A stretch of DNA of 7,240 bases from Acidimicrobiia bacterium (GTDB taxonomy: Bacteria > Actinomycetota > Acidimicrobiia > Spongiisociales > JAHEDJ01), in assembly GCA_030598025.1 (NCBI GenBank), contig JAUVQS010000075.1, forward strand, positions 1-7,240, read 5' to 3'. The notes beneath the pieces are model-generated. The model ran no database searches. It was not told the origin of the DNA and saw nothing but the letters and a program-made list of their open reading frames with translations. Made by a program: the position numbers and the translations under genes. This document shows positions 1-5,125 of the stretch, one piece after another. How positions within the stretch are numbered: position 1 is the first letter of the stretch; every line of letters begins with the position of its first letter.

Positions 1-257
1 GGTTGGACAAACCTCGATCCGCGACCGCCGATCCCCATTCCCATCCCCATGATCGGGTCGTCTGCCAGTAGGAGCGCGTCTCCACCGCCGTCGAAGGCGG
101 TGAAGCCGCCGAGGAACCGGATCCGCTGTTCGAGGAACTCGTCGACTTCGCCGTATACCTCGTCGGCCGCGGAGATGTAGCCGGCCATCGACACTGCTGC
201 AACCGCCACCGCGGCGGCTCCGGCCACGAAGAGCGTGAGGCGAAGGCGGAGGCTCAT
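1..257 (-). CDS. Sensor histidine kinase, N-terminal part (cut by window edge)
   Basis: Eighty-five codons are visible from the ATG at 257-255, reading left off the window. The protein starts MSLRLRLTLF, with one hydrophobic segment at about residues 7-28, then an extracytoplasmic stretch. This is the usual start of a membrane sensor kinase (TM, sensor loop, TM, HAMP, kinase), but HAMP, H-box and ATPase parts lie outside the window. The start codon overlaps the response regulator stop as ATGA (254-257), so the two are probably translationally coupled. An unusual Met-Gly run, PIMGMGMGIGG (residues 68-78), is encoded by three hexamer repeats at 33-50. The kinase call rests mainly on position after an OmpR-family regulator and on the N-terminal topology; no catalytic motif can be seen. 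It would sense an envelope signal and phosphorylate the adjacent regulator. Confidence 0.75.
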   Translation of the reverse strand, partial: MSLRLRLTLFVAGAAAVAVAAVSMAGYISAADEVYGEVDEFLEQRIRFLGGFTAFDGGGDALLLADDPIMGMGMGIGGRGSRFVQ

Positions 258-925
258 GGTTGGCGAATCACATAGCCGACGCCGCGAATGGTCTGGATCA
301 GCCGTGCGGCGCCGTCCGGTTCAGTCTTTCGACGCAGATAGCCGATGTAGACATCGAGGGAGTTCGAGGAGGTCCCGAAGTCGAATCCCCAGATGCGTTC
401 GTAGATCGTTTCTCTCGTCAAGACGATGCCTTCGTTGAACATCAGGAGTTCGAGCAGTTGGAACTCAGTCTTGGTGAGTTCAATGGACGCCTCGCCACGC
501 CATACCTCGCGTGTGGACGGATCGAGGCTCAGATCGCCCACCCGCATGACGTCGTTGGTTTCGGGTTCGGTCCGTCGCAGGAGGGCTCGCAAGCGTGCGA
601 GCAACTCCTCGAGAGCGAATGGCTTGACGAGGTAGTCATCAGCTCCAGCGTCGAGACCGGCGACCCGATCAGCTACTTCATGGCGAGCGGTGAGCATGAG
701 GATGGGCCTGGTGTCGCCGCGTGCCCTGAGCCTTCTGGTGGCTTCGAGACCATCGACGTGGGGCATCATCACATCTAGAACGATCGCATCCGGGTCGGCC
801 GTGAGCACCTTCTCGAGCCCCTCGGCACCATCGTTGGCAGTCTCAACGTCGTAGCCCTCGAAATTGAGGGCACGGGCCAGCGCGGTCCGGACCTGGGAAT
901 CATCTTCAACGACGAGAACTCGCAT
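254..925 (-). CDS. OmpR-family response regulator, MprA-like
   Basis: This DNA-binding response regulator has 223 residues. The receiver domain (about 1-120) shows the acidic pocket E7-D8-D9, phospho-acceptor D51 in LDVMMP, T79, Y98 and K101 in the KPF motif. A C-terminal winged helix (about 125-222) contains the LTKTEF and YLRRKTE segments and ends in RGVGYVIRQP, typical of OmpR/PhoB proteins. From memory it resembles mycobacterial MprA more than PrrA or MtrA: GLDAGADDYL, KPFALEELLAR and GFDFGTSSNSLDVYIGYL match MprA closely. I chose the start giving MRVLVVEDD, the usual family N-terminus; an in-frame ATG at 955-953 would add ten residues lacking family character. Neither start has a strong ribosome binding site. 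It overlaps the kinase start by 4 nt and lies divergent to a lipoprotein gene across a repeat-rich region that may be its own binding site. Confidence 0.95.
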   Translation of the reverse strand: MRVLVVEDDSQVRTALARALNFEGYDVETANDGAEGLEKVLTADPDAIVLDVMMPHVDGLEATRRLRARGDTRPILMLTARHEVADRVAGLDAGADDYLVKPFALEELLARLRALLRRTEPETNDVMRVGDLSLDPSTREVWRGEASIELTKTEFQLLELLMFNEGIVLTRETIYERIWGFDFGTSSNSLDVYIGYLRRKTEPDGAARLIQTIRGVGYVIRQP

Positions 926-995
926 GTCGTCAGTATGGCCGCTTCCTGATTGCATGTGCTCACGCTACGGCGCTCCGGTATGAAGAGATTGAGAG

Positions 996-1043
996 CAACA
1001 TGAGAAAAGCATGAGGGGTGGTTCTCATCGTTTCCTCATGTCG
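996..1043. promoter_or_regulatory. Candidate response-regulator operator: paired direct repeats in inverted arrangement
   Basis: ATGAG occurs at 1000-1004 and 1011-1015, and its complement CTCAT at 1024-1028 and 1035-1039. Each pair has an 11-bp period, and the pairs mirror each other exactly about 1019.5. Flanking bases extend the symmetry: left arm CAACATGAGAAAAGCATGAG against the reverse complement of the right arm CGACATGAGGAAACGATGAG, 15 of 20 identical. Tandem half-sites about 10-11 bp apart are what OmpR-family dimers bind. The centre lies 94 nt from the regulator start and 89 nt from the lipoprotein start, so it could control both directions. TTGACT at 1053-1058 resembles a -35 box, but no matching -10 is evident. 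Operator function is inferred. Confidence 0.6.
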
Positions 1044-1108
1044 GTTTCACGTTTGACTTAGAGCCTTAAGACATCATGGCGGCTGAACAAGGAGGAGTCT
1101 GAATCTCA

Positions 1109-1708
1109 ATGCGACGTTTGCTGCTGCCGGTCCTGACTTTTTCTCTCATCGCCGCGGCGTGCTCGTCTGGAAGCGATGGAGGAGAGGTCGCTTCACTTGC
1201 CGCCTCAGCCGAAGACGAGCTCGTGGCTCCGACCGCTGATGGAGAAGTTGATCGTGAAACGGCCTTCCTCGCTTTCACCGAGTGTCTTCGTGGGGAGGGC
1301 CTCGATGTGGACGATCCGGAGGTAGGTCCCGACGGTGAACTTCGATTGCCACAACCATCCTCGTTCGAGGAGGGCGATCGCGAGGCGATGCAAGCAGCAC
1401 GAGCAGCTTGCTCAGAACATCTCGAAGGTGTGACACTCGGCTTCCGGGATCGTGACACGACCGAGTTCCAGGACATGCTTCTCGAATACGCCGCCTGCAT
1501 GCGTGAGAACGACTACGACATGGCGGACCCGGATCTCTCTGCATTCCAGCCCGGCACCGGCCAGAGTGGCGGCGGCGGTGGTGGTGGCATCTTCGGGGGC
1601 CTCGAGGATCGGGACGACCCGACGTTCATCGCAGCCGACGAGGCATGTCGAGAAATCTTCGGTGACACGGGAATCGGCAGAGGACTCGGTCGTGGTGGCG
1701 GTTCTTAG
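1109..1708 (+). CDS. Secreted lipoprotein with duplicated Cys-containing motif
   Basis: This 199-residue protein has a signal sequence ending in a lipobox-like IAAAC, so C18 is the likely lipidated residue, followed by a Ser/Gly/Asp linker. The mature part has two related units. Unit 1 (about 50-107) has AFTECLRGEGLDVDDPE then AARAACSEHL; unit 2 (about 119-185) has EYAACMRENDYDMADPD then AADEACREIF. C59, C101, C130 and C180 are therefore arranged as two equivalent pairs, suggesting one disulfide per unit (inference). Similar CMRENG...DP motifs occur in actinobacterial secreted proteins, but I know of no assigned activity. A heptaglycine run (154-160) lies inside unit 2 and the tail is Gly/Arg-rich. 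AAGGAGGAG at 1089-1097 is the ribosome binding site, with somewhat long spacing to the ATG. It is divergent from the two-component system and 70 nt before the YceI gene, so it may be a target of that system. Confidence 0.85.
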   Translation: MRRLLLPVLTFSLIAAACSSGSDGGEVASLAASAEDELVAPTADGEVDRETAFLAFTECLRGEGLDVDDPEVGPDGELRLPQPSSFEEGDREAMQAARAACSEHLEGVTLGFRDRDTTEFQDMLLEYAACMRENDYDMADPDLSAFQPGTGQSGGGGGGGIFGGLEDRDDPTFIAADEACREIFGDTGIGRGLGRGGGS

Positions 1709-1778
1709 AACGCAGAGTCGGGAACCATAAGGCCCGATTGGCCGTAATGTTGTCGAACAAACTGATGGGGGAAGCCTG

Positions 1779-2519
1779 ATGAACAAGCGTTGGATCTCAC
1801 TCGCCGGCATTGCCCTCGTGGGACTTGCTGCCGTCTGGTTCTTCTTCCTGAGGTCTGACAATCCGGATCCGGTTTCACTCGACGATGCCGTCGGAGCGGT
1901 GACGGCCACCACTTCCGCAACGGGCTCGGCGGAGACGCTTCCTGAGGCGCCCGCAGGGTCAACCAACGGCGATCCTGCGGTGGCCGGCCTCGACGGAACA
2001 TGGACGGTTCTCTCCGACGAGAATTCATTTGCCGGATATCGGGTTGGCGAGGAACTGGTTGGTGTCGGCGTCGCGGAAGCTGTGGGAAGAACCAGTGGCG
2101 TTTCGGGGACACTGGAGCTCGAAGGTTCGACGTTGACCGCCGTAAGCATTGAAGTCGACATGACTTCGCTTCGATCGGACGACACCCGGCGCGACGGGGC
2201 GATGAGCCGGCAGGCACTCCAGACAGGCGCCTTCCCGACCGCCGTTTTTGTGTTGGTTGAGGCAGCCGATCTTGGGTCGATACCCGAAGAAGGTGTAGCC
2301 ATTTCGATGACGGCCATCGGAGATCTCACCCTCCACGGAGTTACCAAGGCGATTGAGATTCCACTCGAAGCGCAGCTGGTCGGTGACCAGATCGTCGTCG
2401 TTGGGAGTATCGACATCTCATACGGCGACTTCGGCATCCAACTGCCATCTGCTCCCATCCTCGTGGGGGTAGAAGATCACGGCTTGATCGAGCTGCAGTT
2501 GGCCTTCGCTCGAGGGTGA
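1779..2519 (+). CDS. Membrane-anchored YceI-domain protein
   Basis: This protein has 246 residues. An N-terminal hydrophobic segment (about 7-24) follows MNKRW and has no lipobox, so it is probably a signal anchor. An Ala/Thr/Ser-rich linker runs to about residue 68, then a YceI-like lipocalin-fold domain continues to the end. Family signatures are the opening GTWTVLSDENSFAGYRV, then VGRTSGVSGTLEL, DMTSLRSDDTRRDG, the FPTAVF strand, and GDLTLHGVTKAIEIPL. YceI domains are eight-stranded barrels that bind long isoprenoid or amphiphilic ligands in the periplasm; the ligand cannot be read here. It is longer than the about 190-residue secreted E. coli protein because of the anchor and linker. GGGGGAAG at 1767-1774 is a suitable ribosome binding site. 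It follows the Cys-repeat lipoprotein by 70 nt on the same strand and is probably co-transcribed with it. Confidence 0.93.
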   Translation: MNKRWISLAGIALVGLAAVWFFFLRSDNPDPVSLDDAVGAVTATTSATGSAETLPEAPAGSTNGDPAVAGLDGTWTVLSDENSFAGYRVGEELVGVGVAEAVGRTSGVSGTLELEGSTLTAVSIEVDMTSLRSDDTRRDGAMSRQALQTGAFPTAVFVLVEAADLGSIPEEGVAISMTAIGDLTLHGVTKAIEIPLEAQLVGDQIVVVGSIDISYGDFGIQLPSAPILVGVEDHGLIELQLAFARG

Positions 2520-2536
2520 TCCCGGTCCCTTGCTGG

Positions 2537-2562
2537 GTTCTCCCCCGCACCGCTGGGAGAAC
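2537..2562 (+). terminator. Hairpin after the YceI gene (candidate intrinsic terminator without U-tract)
   Basis: A perfect 8-bp inverted repeat, GTTCTCCC (2537-2544) and GGGAGAAC (2555-2562), encloses a 10-nt loop 17 nt after the YceI stop codon. No T-run follows. U-less hairpins are proposed terminators in GC-rich actinobacteria, so this could end the lipoprotein-YceI transcript, or be an mRNA-stabilising structure. Confidence 0.5.
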
Positions 2563-2585
2563 GAATAGAGATGACGGCGGTGAGG

Positions 2586-2722
2586 CCCCATACGTCCTCT
2601 CCCACGGATCTGGGGTGAGTTGGCCTGCTCCGGCGGAGCAGGTTGGAGGGGGCGGCGACCACCTATCAGCGCGTCTTCGTGGTCCCGGTACGTGGTCGCT
2701 CCCGTATCGACTTCGGTATGGG
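2586..2722 (+). promoter_or_regulatory. Hairpin-rich leader upstream of infA
   Basis: The 252-nt gap before infA has no credible gene but several inverted repeats beyond the first hairpin. These are CCCCA/TGGGG (2586-2590 with 2611-2615), a perfect 8-bp CCTGCTCC/GGAGCAGG with 3-nt loop (2624-2642), and CCCGTA/TATGGG allowing one G-U pair (2701-2722). GCGACCAC (2655-2662) can pair with GTGGTC at 2679-2684 (6 bp) or GTGGTCGC at 2692-2699 (8 bp), two mutually exclusive forms. This could be an attenuator-like infA leader, terminators of upstream transcription, or a small RNA. I recognise no known riboswitch and no convincing promoter. Confidence 0.4.
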
Positions 2723-2760
2723 GAGTTCTGCATGTACCCTTGCGGCGCTGTCTTTGAGTC

Positions 2761-2766
2761 AAGGAG
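2761..2766 (+). promoter_or_regulatory. Ribosome binding site deciding the infA start
   Basis: AAGGAG ends 5 nt before the GTG at 2772-2774. The next in-frame ATG upstream (2718-2720) would add a stretch unrelated to IF-1, so the GTG is chosen. Confidence 0.85.
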
Positions 2767-2771
2767 CGCGA

Positions 2772-2996
2772 GTGGCGAAGCAGGATGATGTGATCCGGGT
2801 GCAGGGAGTGGTTGTTGAGACCCTCCCCAATGCAACCTTCCGGGTCGAGGTCGATGGTGGTCTCGAGGTGCTCGCTCGCGCCGCAGGAAAGATGCGCCGT
2901 GGCCGGTACATTCGAATCCTGCCCGGTGATCGGGTCGACGTTGAGCTATCTGCCTACGATCCGACCCGCGGCCGAATCGTGTGGCGGTACAAGTAG
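2772..2996 (+). CDS. infA: Translation initiation factor IF-1
   Basis: This 74-residue S1-like OB-fold protein binds the 30S A site during initiation and helps IF-2 and IF-3 select the start codon. Family features seen are the MAKQDD start (from GTG), VVETLPNATFRVEV, GKMRRGRYIRILPGDRV and DPTRGRIVWRYK; the length fits the usual 70-75 residues. It departs from the common sequence in places. The widespread NGH...AHISGKMR segment is GGL...ARAAGKMR (about 29-42), so both usual histidines are gone, and RRGRYIR has one residue more than the usual form. The gene is not beside rpmJ, rpsM and rpsK, where many actinobacteria keep infA. It stands alone behind a structured spacer and is convergent with an acetyltransferase gene. 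It could be the only IF-1 or a second, diverged copy; the window cannot decide. Confidence 0.95.
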   Translation: MAKQDDVIRVQGVVVETLPNATFRVEVDGGLEVLARAAGKMRRGRYIRILPGDRVDVELSAYDPTRGRIVWRYK

Positions 2997-3019
2997 AAAG
3001 CGCCTTTGGCGGTTTCTAC
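2993..3019. terminator. Hairpin spanning the infA stop codon, probable bidirectional terminator
   Basis: GTAGAAAGCGCC (2993-3004) pairs with GGCGGTTTCTAC (3008-3019) with one mismatch (3000/3012) and a TTT loop. The left arm includes the infA stop codon TAG (2994-2996). The structure lies between two convergent genes and reads as a hairpin on both strands. The right arm has TTTCT but no downstream T-run on the plus strand. Confidence 0.65.
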
Positions 3020-3020
3020 A

Positions 3021-3043
3021 GCCATTAGCCATTAGCCATTAGC
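3021..3043. repeat. Tandem heptamer repeat GCCATTA, three copies plus GC
   Basis: Exact units lie at 3021-3027, 3028-3034 and 3035-3041, followed by GC. The array begins 2 nt after the infA terminator hairpin, and its last TTA is the stop codon of the acetyltransferase. Because the period is 7, the three units place TAG in every plus frame (3026, 3033, 3040) and TAA in every minus frame. Confidence 0.9.
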
Positions 3044-3539
3044 TTCTAGATAAGACGCCCACCCGGTTGCTCCGACGCTCCAGCAGCGTGACATCGCGCC
3101 AGACACCATCGATTTGGCCCAGCTTTTCTCGAGTGCCGATGATTCGGAAGCCCTGACCCAGGTGCATGGCTATTGAGGCCTCATTCTCCGGGAAGATTCC
3201 GGCCTGCAGCGTCCAGATGCCTGCCTCTTCGGAGGCCGTAATCAGATGGTCGAGCAACGACTTCCCGATTCCAGCGCCTTGGGAACTAGCCGATACGTAT
3301 ACGCTCACCTCGGCCACTCCACCGTATGCGCAGCGGTCGGACACCGGGCTGAGGGCCGCCCAACCGACGACGTGACCATCGCGGCGGGCGACCAATCTTG
3401 CATCCGGCAGATGCTCGGCATCCCAGTCGCCCCATGCCGGCGTTTCAGTCTCGAAGGTAGCGTCGCCGGTGGCTATCCCTTCGCGGTAGATGGCGGCCAC
3501 CGCCGGCCAGTCGACCGGGGTCATCGACTCGATGGTCAT
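3039..3539 (-). CDS. GNAT N-acetyltransferase, phosphinothricin/methionine-sulfoximine type
   Basis: This 166-residue protein has one GNAT domain filling its whole length. It uses acetyl-CoA to acetylate a small amine. Seen motifs are the N-terminal AAIYREGIATGDATFE, the central strand AEVSVYVSASSQGAGIGKSL with its QxxGxG pyrophosphate loop (Q-G-A-G-I-G), IFPENEASIAMHLGQGFR, and the C-terminal GVWRDVTLLERRS. This pattern is characteristic of the Pat/Bar and MddA/MnaT subfamily, which acetylates L-phosphinothricin, methionine sulfoximine or methionine sulfone; the natural substrate here is unknown. The ATG at 3539-3537 gives the usual N-terminus MTIESMTPVDW; an internal ATG five codons later is possible, and no strong ribosome binding site separates them. 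It is convergent with infA, takes its stop codon from the heptamer repeat, and starts 33 nt from the divergent methyltransferase. Confidence 0.93.
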   Translation of the reverse strand: MTIESMTPVDWPAVAAIYREGIATGDATFETETPAWGDWDAEHLPDARLVARRDGHVVGWAALSPVSDRCAYGGVAEVSVYVSASSQGAGIGKSLLDHLITASEEAGIWTLQAGIFPENEASIAMHLGQGFRIIGTREKLGQIDGVWRDVTLLERRSNRVGVLSRS

Positions 3540-3560
3540 GAAGGCAGGCTAGCCCTCTGG

Positions 3561-3566
3561 AATAAT
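3561..3566 (+). promoter_or_regulatory. Candidate -10 box for a leaderless methyltransferase transcript
   Basis: AATAAT matches TATAAT at five of six positions and ends 6 nt before the methyltransferase ATG, so transcription would begin at or near the A of that ATG. No purine-rich ribosome binding site is present in the 33-nt gap. No clear -35 box was found; its position would fall over the start of the divergent acetyltransferase. Confidence 0.5.
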
Positions 3567-3572
3567 CGGCTC

Positions 3573-4376
3573 ATGAAACGTGTCGAGTGCGCTGACAATC
3601 TCGAGGTACTGCGTGGGTTGCCGGATGGCTCGGTGGATCTGATCTACACCGATCCGCCCTTCGGGACCGGCAAGCGGCAGAAGCTGGACACCATCCGCAC
3701 CGGCACCGGAGACAAGATCAGAGATGGATTCGGTGGACGGCAGTATCCGTTCGAGGTCGTCGGCTCAATGGAGTATCGAGACGATCTCCCGTTCGAGCAG
3801 TATCTCGGCTTCCTCGAGGAACGACTCCTCGAAATGCACCGTGTGCTGAGCCCCGCAGGCTCGATCTATCTGCATCTCGACCATCACGCAGTGCACTACG
3901 CACGGATCATGCTCGATGAGATTTTCGGCGCCGATCGGTTCCTCAATGAGATCATCTGGGCGTACGACTACGGAGGCCGCCACAGAGATCGGTGGCCCCG
4001 CATGCATGATTCAATCCTCTGGTACGCCAAAGGGGACCGGTGGACGTTCAATCGGGATGAGATCGACCGGATTCCCTACATGGCGCCAGGTCTCGTTGGT
4101 CCCGACAAGGCGGGCAAGGGGAAGCTTCCAACAGACGTGTGGTGGATGACGATCGTTCCGACCAACAGCGCCGAGCGCACGGGCTACCCGACCCAGAAAC
4201 CCATCGCGCTGGCCAGGCGGATCATCACTGCTTCGTCCAAGCCGGGGGATCTCGTGGCCGATTTCTTCTGCGGTTCCGGGACGGTCGGCGTGGCCGCCCG
4301 GGAGCTCGGTCGGAACTACCTGCTCGTCGATATCAACCCTGAGGCGATAGCGATCACGAGAAGTCGCCTGGGCTGA
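3573..4376 (+). CDS. Site-specific DNA methyltransferase (N6-adenine or N4-cytosine), beta class
   Basis: This 267-residue enzyme transfers a methyl group from S-adenosylmethionine to an exocyclic amine in DNA. Catalytic motif IV, TDPPFGTG (D27-P-P-F30), comes before the AdoMet-binding region: YPTQKPIALARRII (about 205-218), then DFFCGSGT (230-237) and LLVDINPEAI. That order defines the beta class, as in CcrM and Mod subunits. The middle has EIIWAYDYGG and a RWPRMHDSILWY segment, probably flanking the target-recognition part; the target site cannot be read. The chosen ATG gives MKRVECADNLEVLRGLPDGSVDLIYTDPPF, a standard start; the upstream open frame from 3246 is antisense to the acetyltransferase. 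No restriction endonuclease adjoins it, so it looks solitary, with a regulatory or epigenetic role possible. It is probably leaderless. Length is typical for an orphan enzyme and the key motifs are intact. Confidence 0.93.
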   Translation: MKRVECADNLEVLRGLPDGSVDLIYTDPPFGTGKRQKLDTIRTGTGDKIRDGFGGRQYPFEVVGSMEYRDDLPFEQYLGFLEERLLEMHRVLSPAGSIYLHLDHHAVHYARIMLDEIFGADRFLNEIIWAYDYGGRHRDRWPRMHDSILWYAKGDRWTFNRDEIDRIPYMAPGLVGPDKAGKGKLPTDVWWMTIVPTNSAERTGYPTQKPIALARRIITASSKPGDLVADFFCGSGTVGVAARELGRNYLLVDINPEAIAITRSRLG

Positions 4377-4414
4377 CGTTACCCTCGTCCCTCTGAGTCG
4401 GTGGGAGTTGCAGA

Positions 4415-4420
4415 TAGGAG
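4415..4420 (+). promoter_or_regulatory. Ribosome binding site choosing between two GTG starts
   Basis: TAGGAG is 3 nt from the GTG at 4424 and 6 nt from the next GTG at 4427. The second has normal spacing and is preferred. The choice changes the protein by one residue only. Confidence 0.65.
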
Positions 4421-4426
4421 CAGGTG

Positions 4427-5005
4427 GTGAGACGAACTTGGACAATTCTGGTAGTCGTGATGGCCCTGGTGGTAGTCGGCTGCGGAGGTTCCGATGATGA
4501 AGCCTCCGACGGTGGCCTGGCGGGAAACGTCGCAGAGGCGATAGTCGAACAAATTGCAGAAGAGGCCGGCGATGACGTCGACATCGAGATTGACGGCGAC
4601 GAAGTCACGGTCAGCTTCGACGACGAGAGCGGATCCGGTGAGGCAACCTTTGGTGGCGGTGAGCTTCCCGATGGCTTCCCTTTCCCCGTGCCCGACGAAT
4701 ATGAAGTTGGTTCTTCGATGGTGTTCGACCAGGGCTCAGGTGACATGTTCTCAGTCACGTTGTCTGCTCCCGACACCGATTTCGACGAGATCGCCGCGAT
4801 GTACGAGGAGTTCCTGAAGGATGAAGGCTTCGAGGTCAACCGCAACCTGATGGAGGGTGACGCCGGCAAGACCCTCTTTCTCGATGGGACGAGGAGTGAT
4901 GCGACCGCATTCATCTCCATGTCCGTACAAGAAGTTGGCAACGACGACGCCGGTAACCTCTTCCATGAGACGCTGATCTCGTTGTCATGGACGCCCGGCG
5001 AGTGA
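4427..5005 (+). CDS. Secreted acidic lipoprotein of unknown function
   Basis: This 192-residue protein has a classic lipoprotein signal: RR at residues 2-3, a Val/Leu-rich core, and lipobox VVGC with C19 as the lipidated residue, followed by GGSDDEASDGG. The mature part is strongly acidic. A region about 30-75 contains VDIEIDGDEVTVSFDDESGSGEA, which looks like two beta strands. Then comes a Phe/Pro stretch, DGFPFPVPDEYEV. The C-terminal half has FSVTLSAPDTDFDEIAAMYEEFL, then a strand-rich end, a beta-alpha-beta pattern seen in many small secreted proteins. I do not recognise a named family or catalytic residue; a folded, surface-anchored binding or structural role is only a guess. It starts 50 nt after the methyltransferase on the same strand and may share its transcript. 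The stop is TGA followed by C, and the frame stays open for 38 more codons. Confidence 0.85.
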   Translation: MRRTWTILVVVMALVVVGCGGSDDEASDGGLAGNVAEAIVEQIAEEAGDDVDIEIDGDEVTVSFDDESGSGEATFGGGELPDGFPFPVPDEYEVGSSMVFDQGSGDMFSVTLSAPDTDFDEIAAMYEEFLKDEGFEVNRNLMEGDAGKTLFLDGTRSDATAFISMSVQEVGNDDAGNLFHETLISLSWTPGE

Positions 5006-5122
5006 CCAACTGGTGGGGAAAGCCTCGCCCGCCGAGTTTTGCTCGACTACATCGATAAGTCGCTGAGCGAAATCGACCACGGTGACCCGCTGCGGGATAT
5101 GAACACACCGCTGAACGAGTAG
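5006..5122 (+). other. Orphan reading frame directly after the lipoprotein stop
   Basis: After the TGA at 5003-5005 the same frame continues for 38 sense codons to TAG (5120-5122). Part of it reads LLDYIDKSLSEIDHGDPL, a composition like real protein. No ATG or GTG start with a ribosome binding site precedes it; TTG at 5039 is the only internal candidate before a late ATG. It may be a gene remnant, a readthrough extension, or chance. A weak hairpin, CTCG/CGAG then TTTT (5024-5040), overlaps it and could be a poor terminator for the lipoprotein gene. Confidence 0.25.
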
Positions 5123-5125
5123 CTG

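Noticed and set aside
260..778. Plus-strand open frame across the response regulator
   Set aside because: It is the antisense shadow of an unambiguous OmpR-family gene.
1412..2458. Long minus-strand open frame of 348 codons
   Set aside because: It lies antisense to the Cys-repeat lipoprotein and the YceI gene, is rich in Ser/Thr/Pro/Arg without domains, and both plus-strand genes have clear signals and motifs.
2341..2835. Minus-strand open frames over the YceI-infA gap
   Set aside because: They are low-complexity Arg/Pro/Ser translations overlapping two real genes, and the gap has paired repeats that explain its composition better.
3246..3572. Upstream in-frame extension of the methyltransferase
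   Set aside because: This part is antisense to the acetyltransferase and unlike any methyltransferase N-terminus; the ATG at 3573 gives the standard start.
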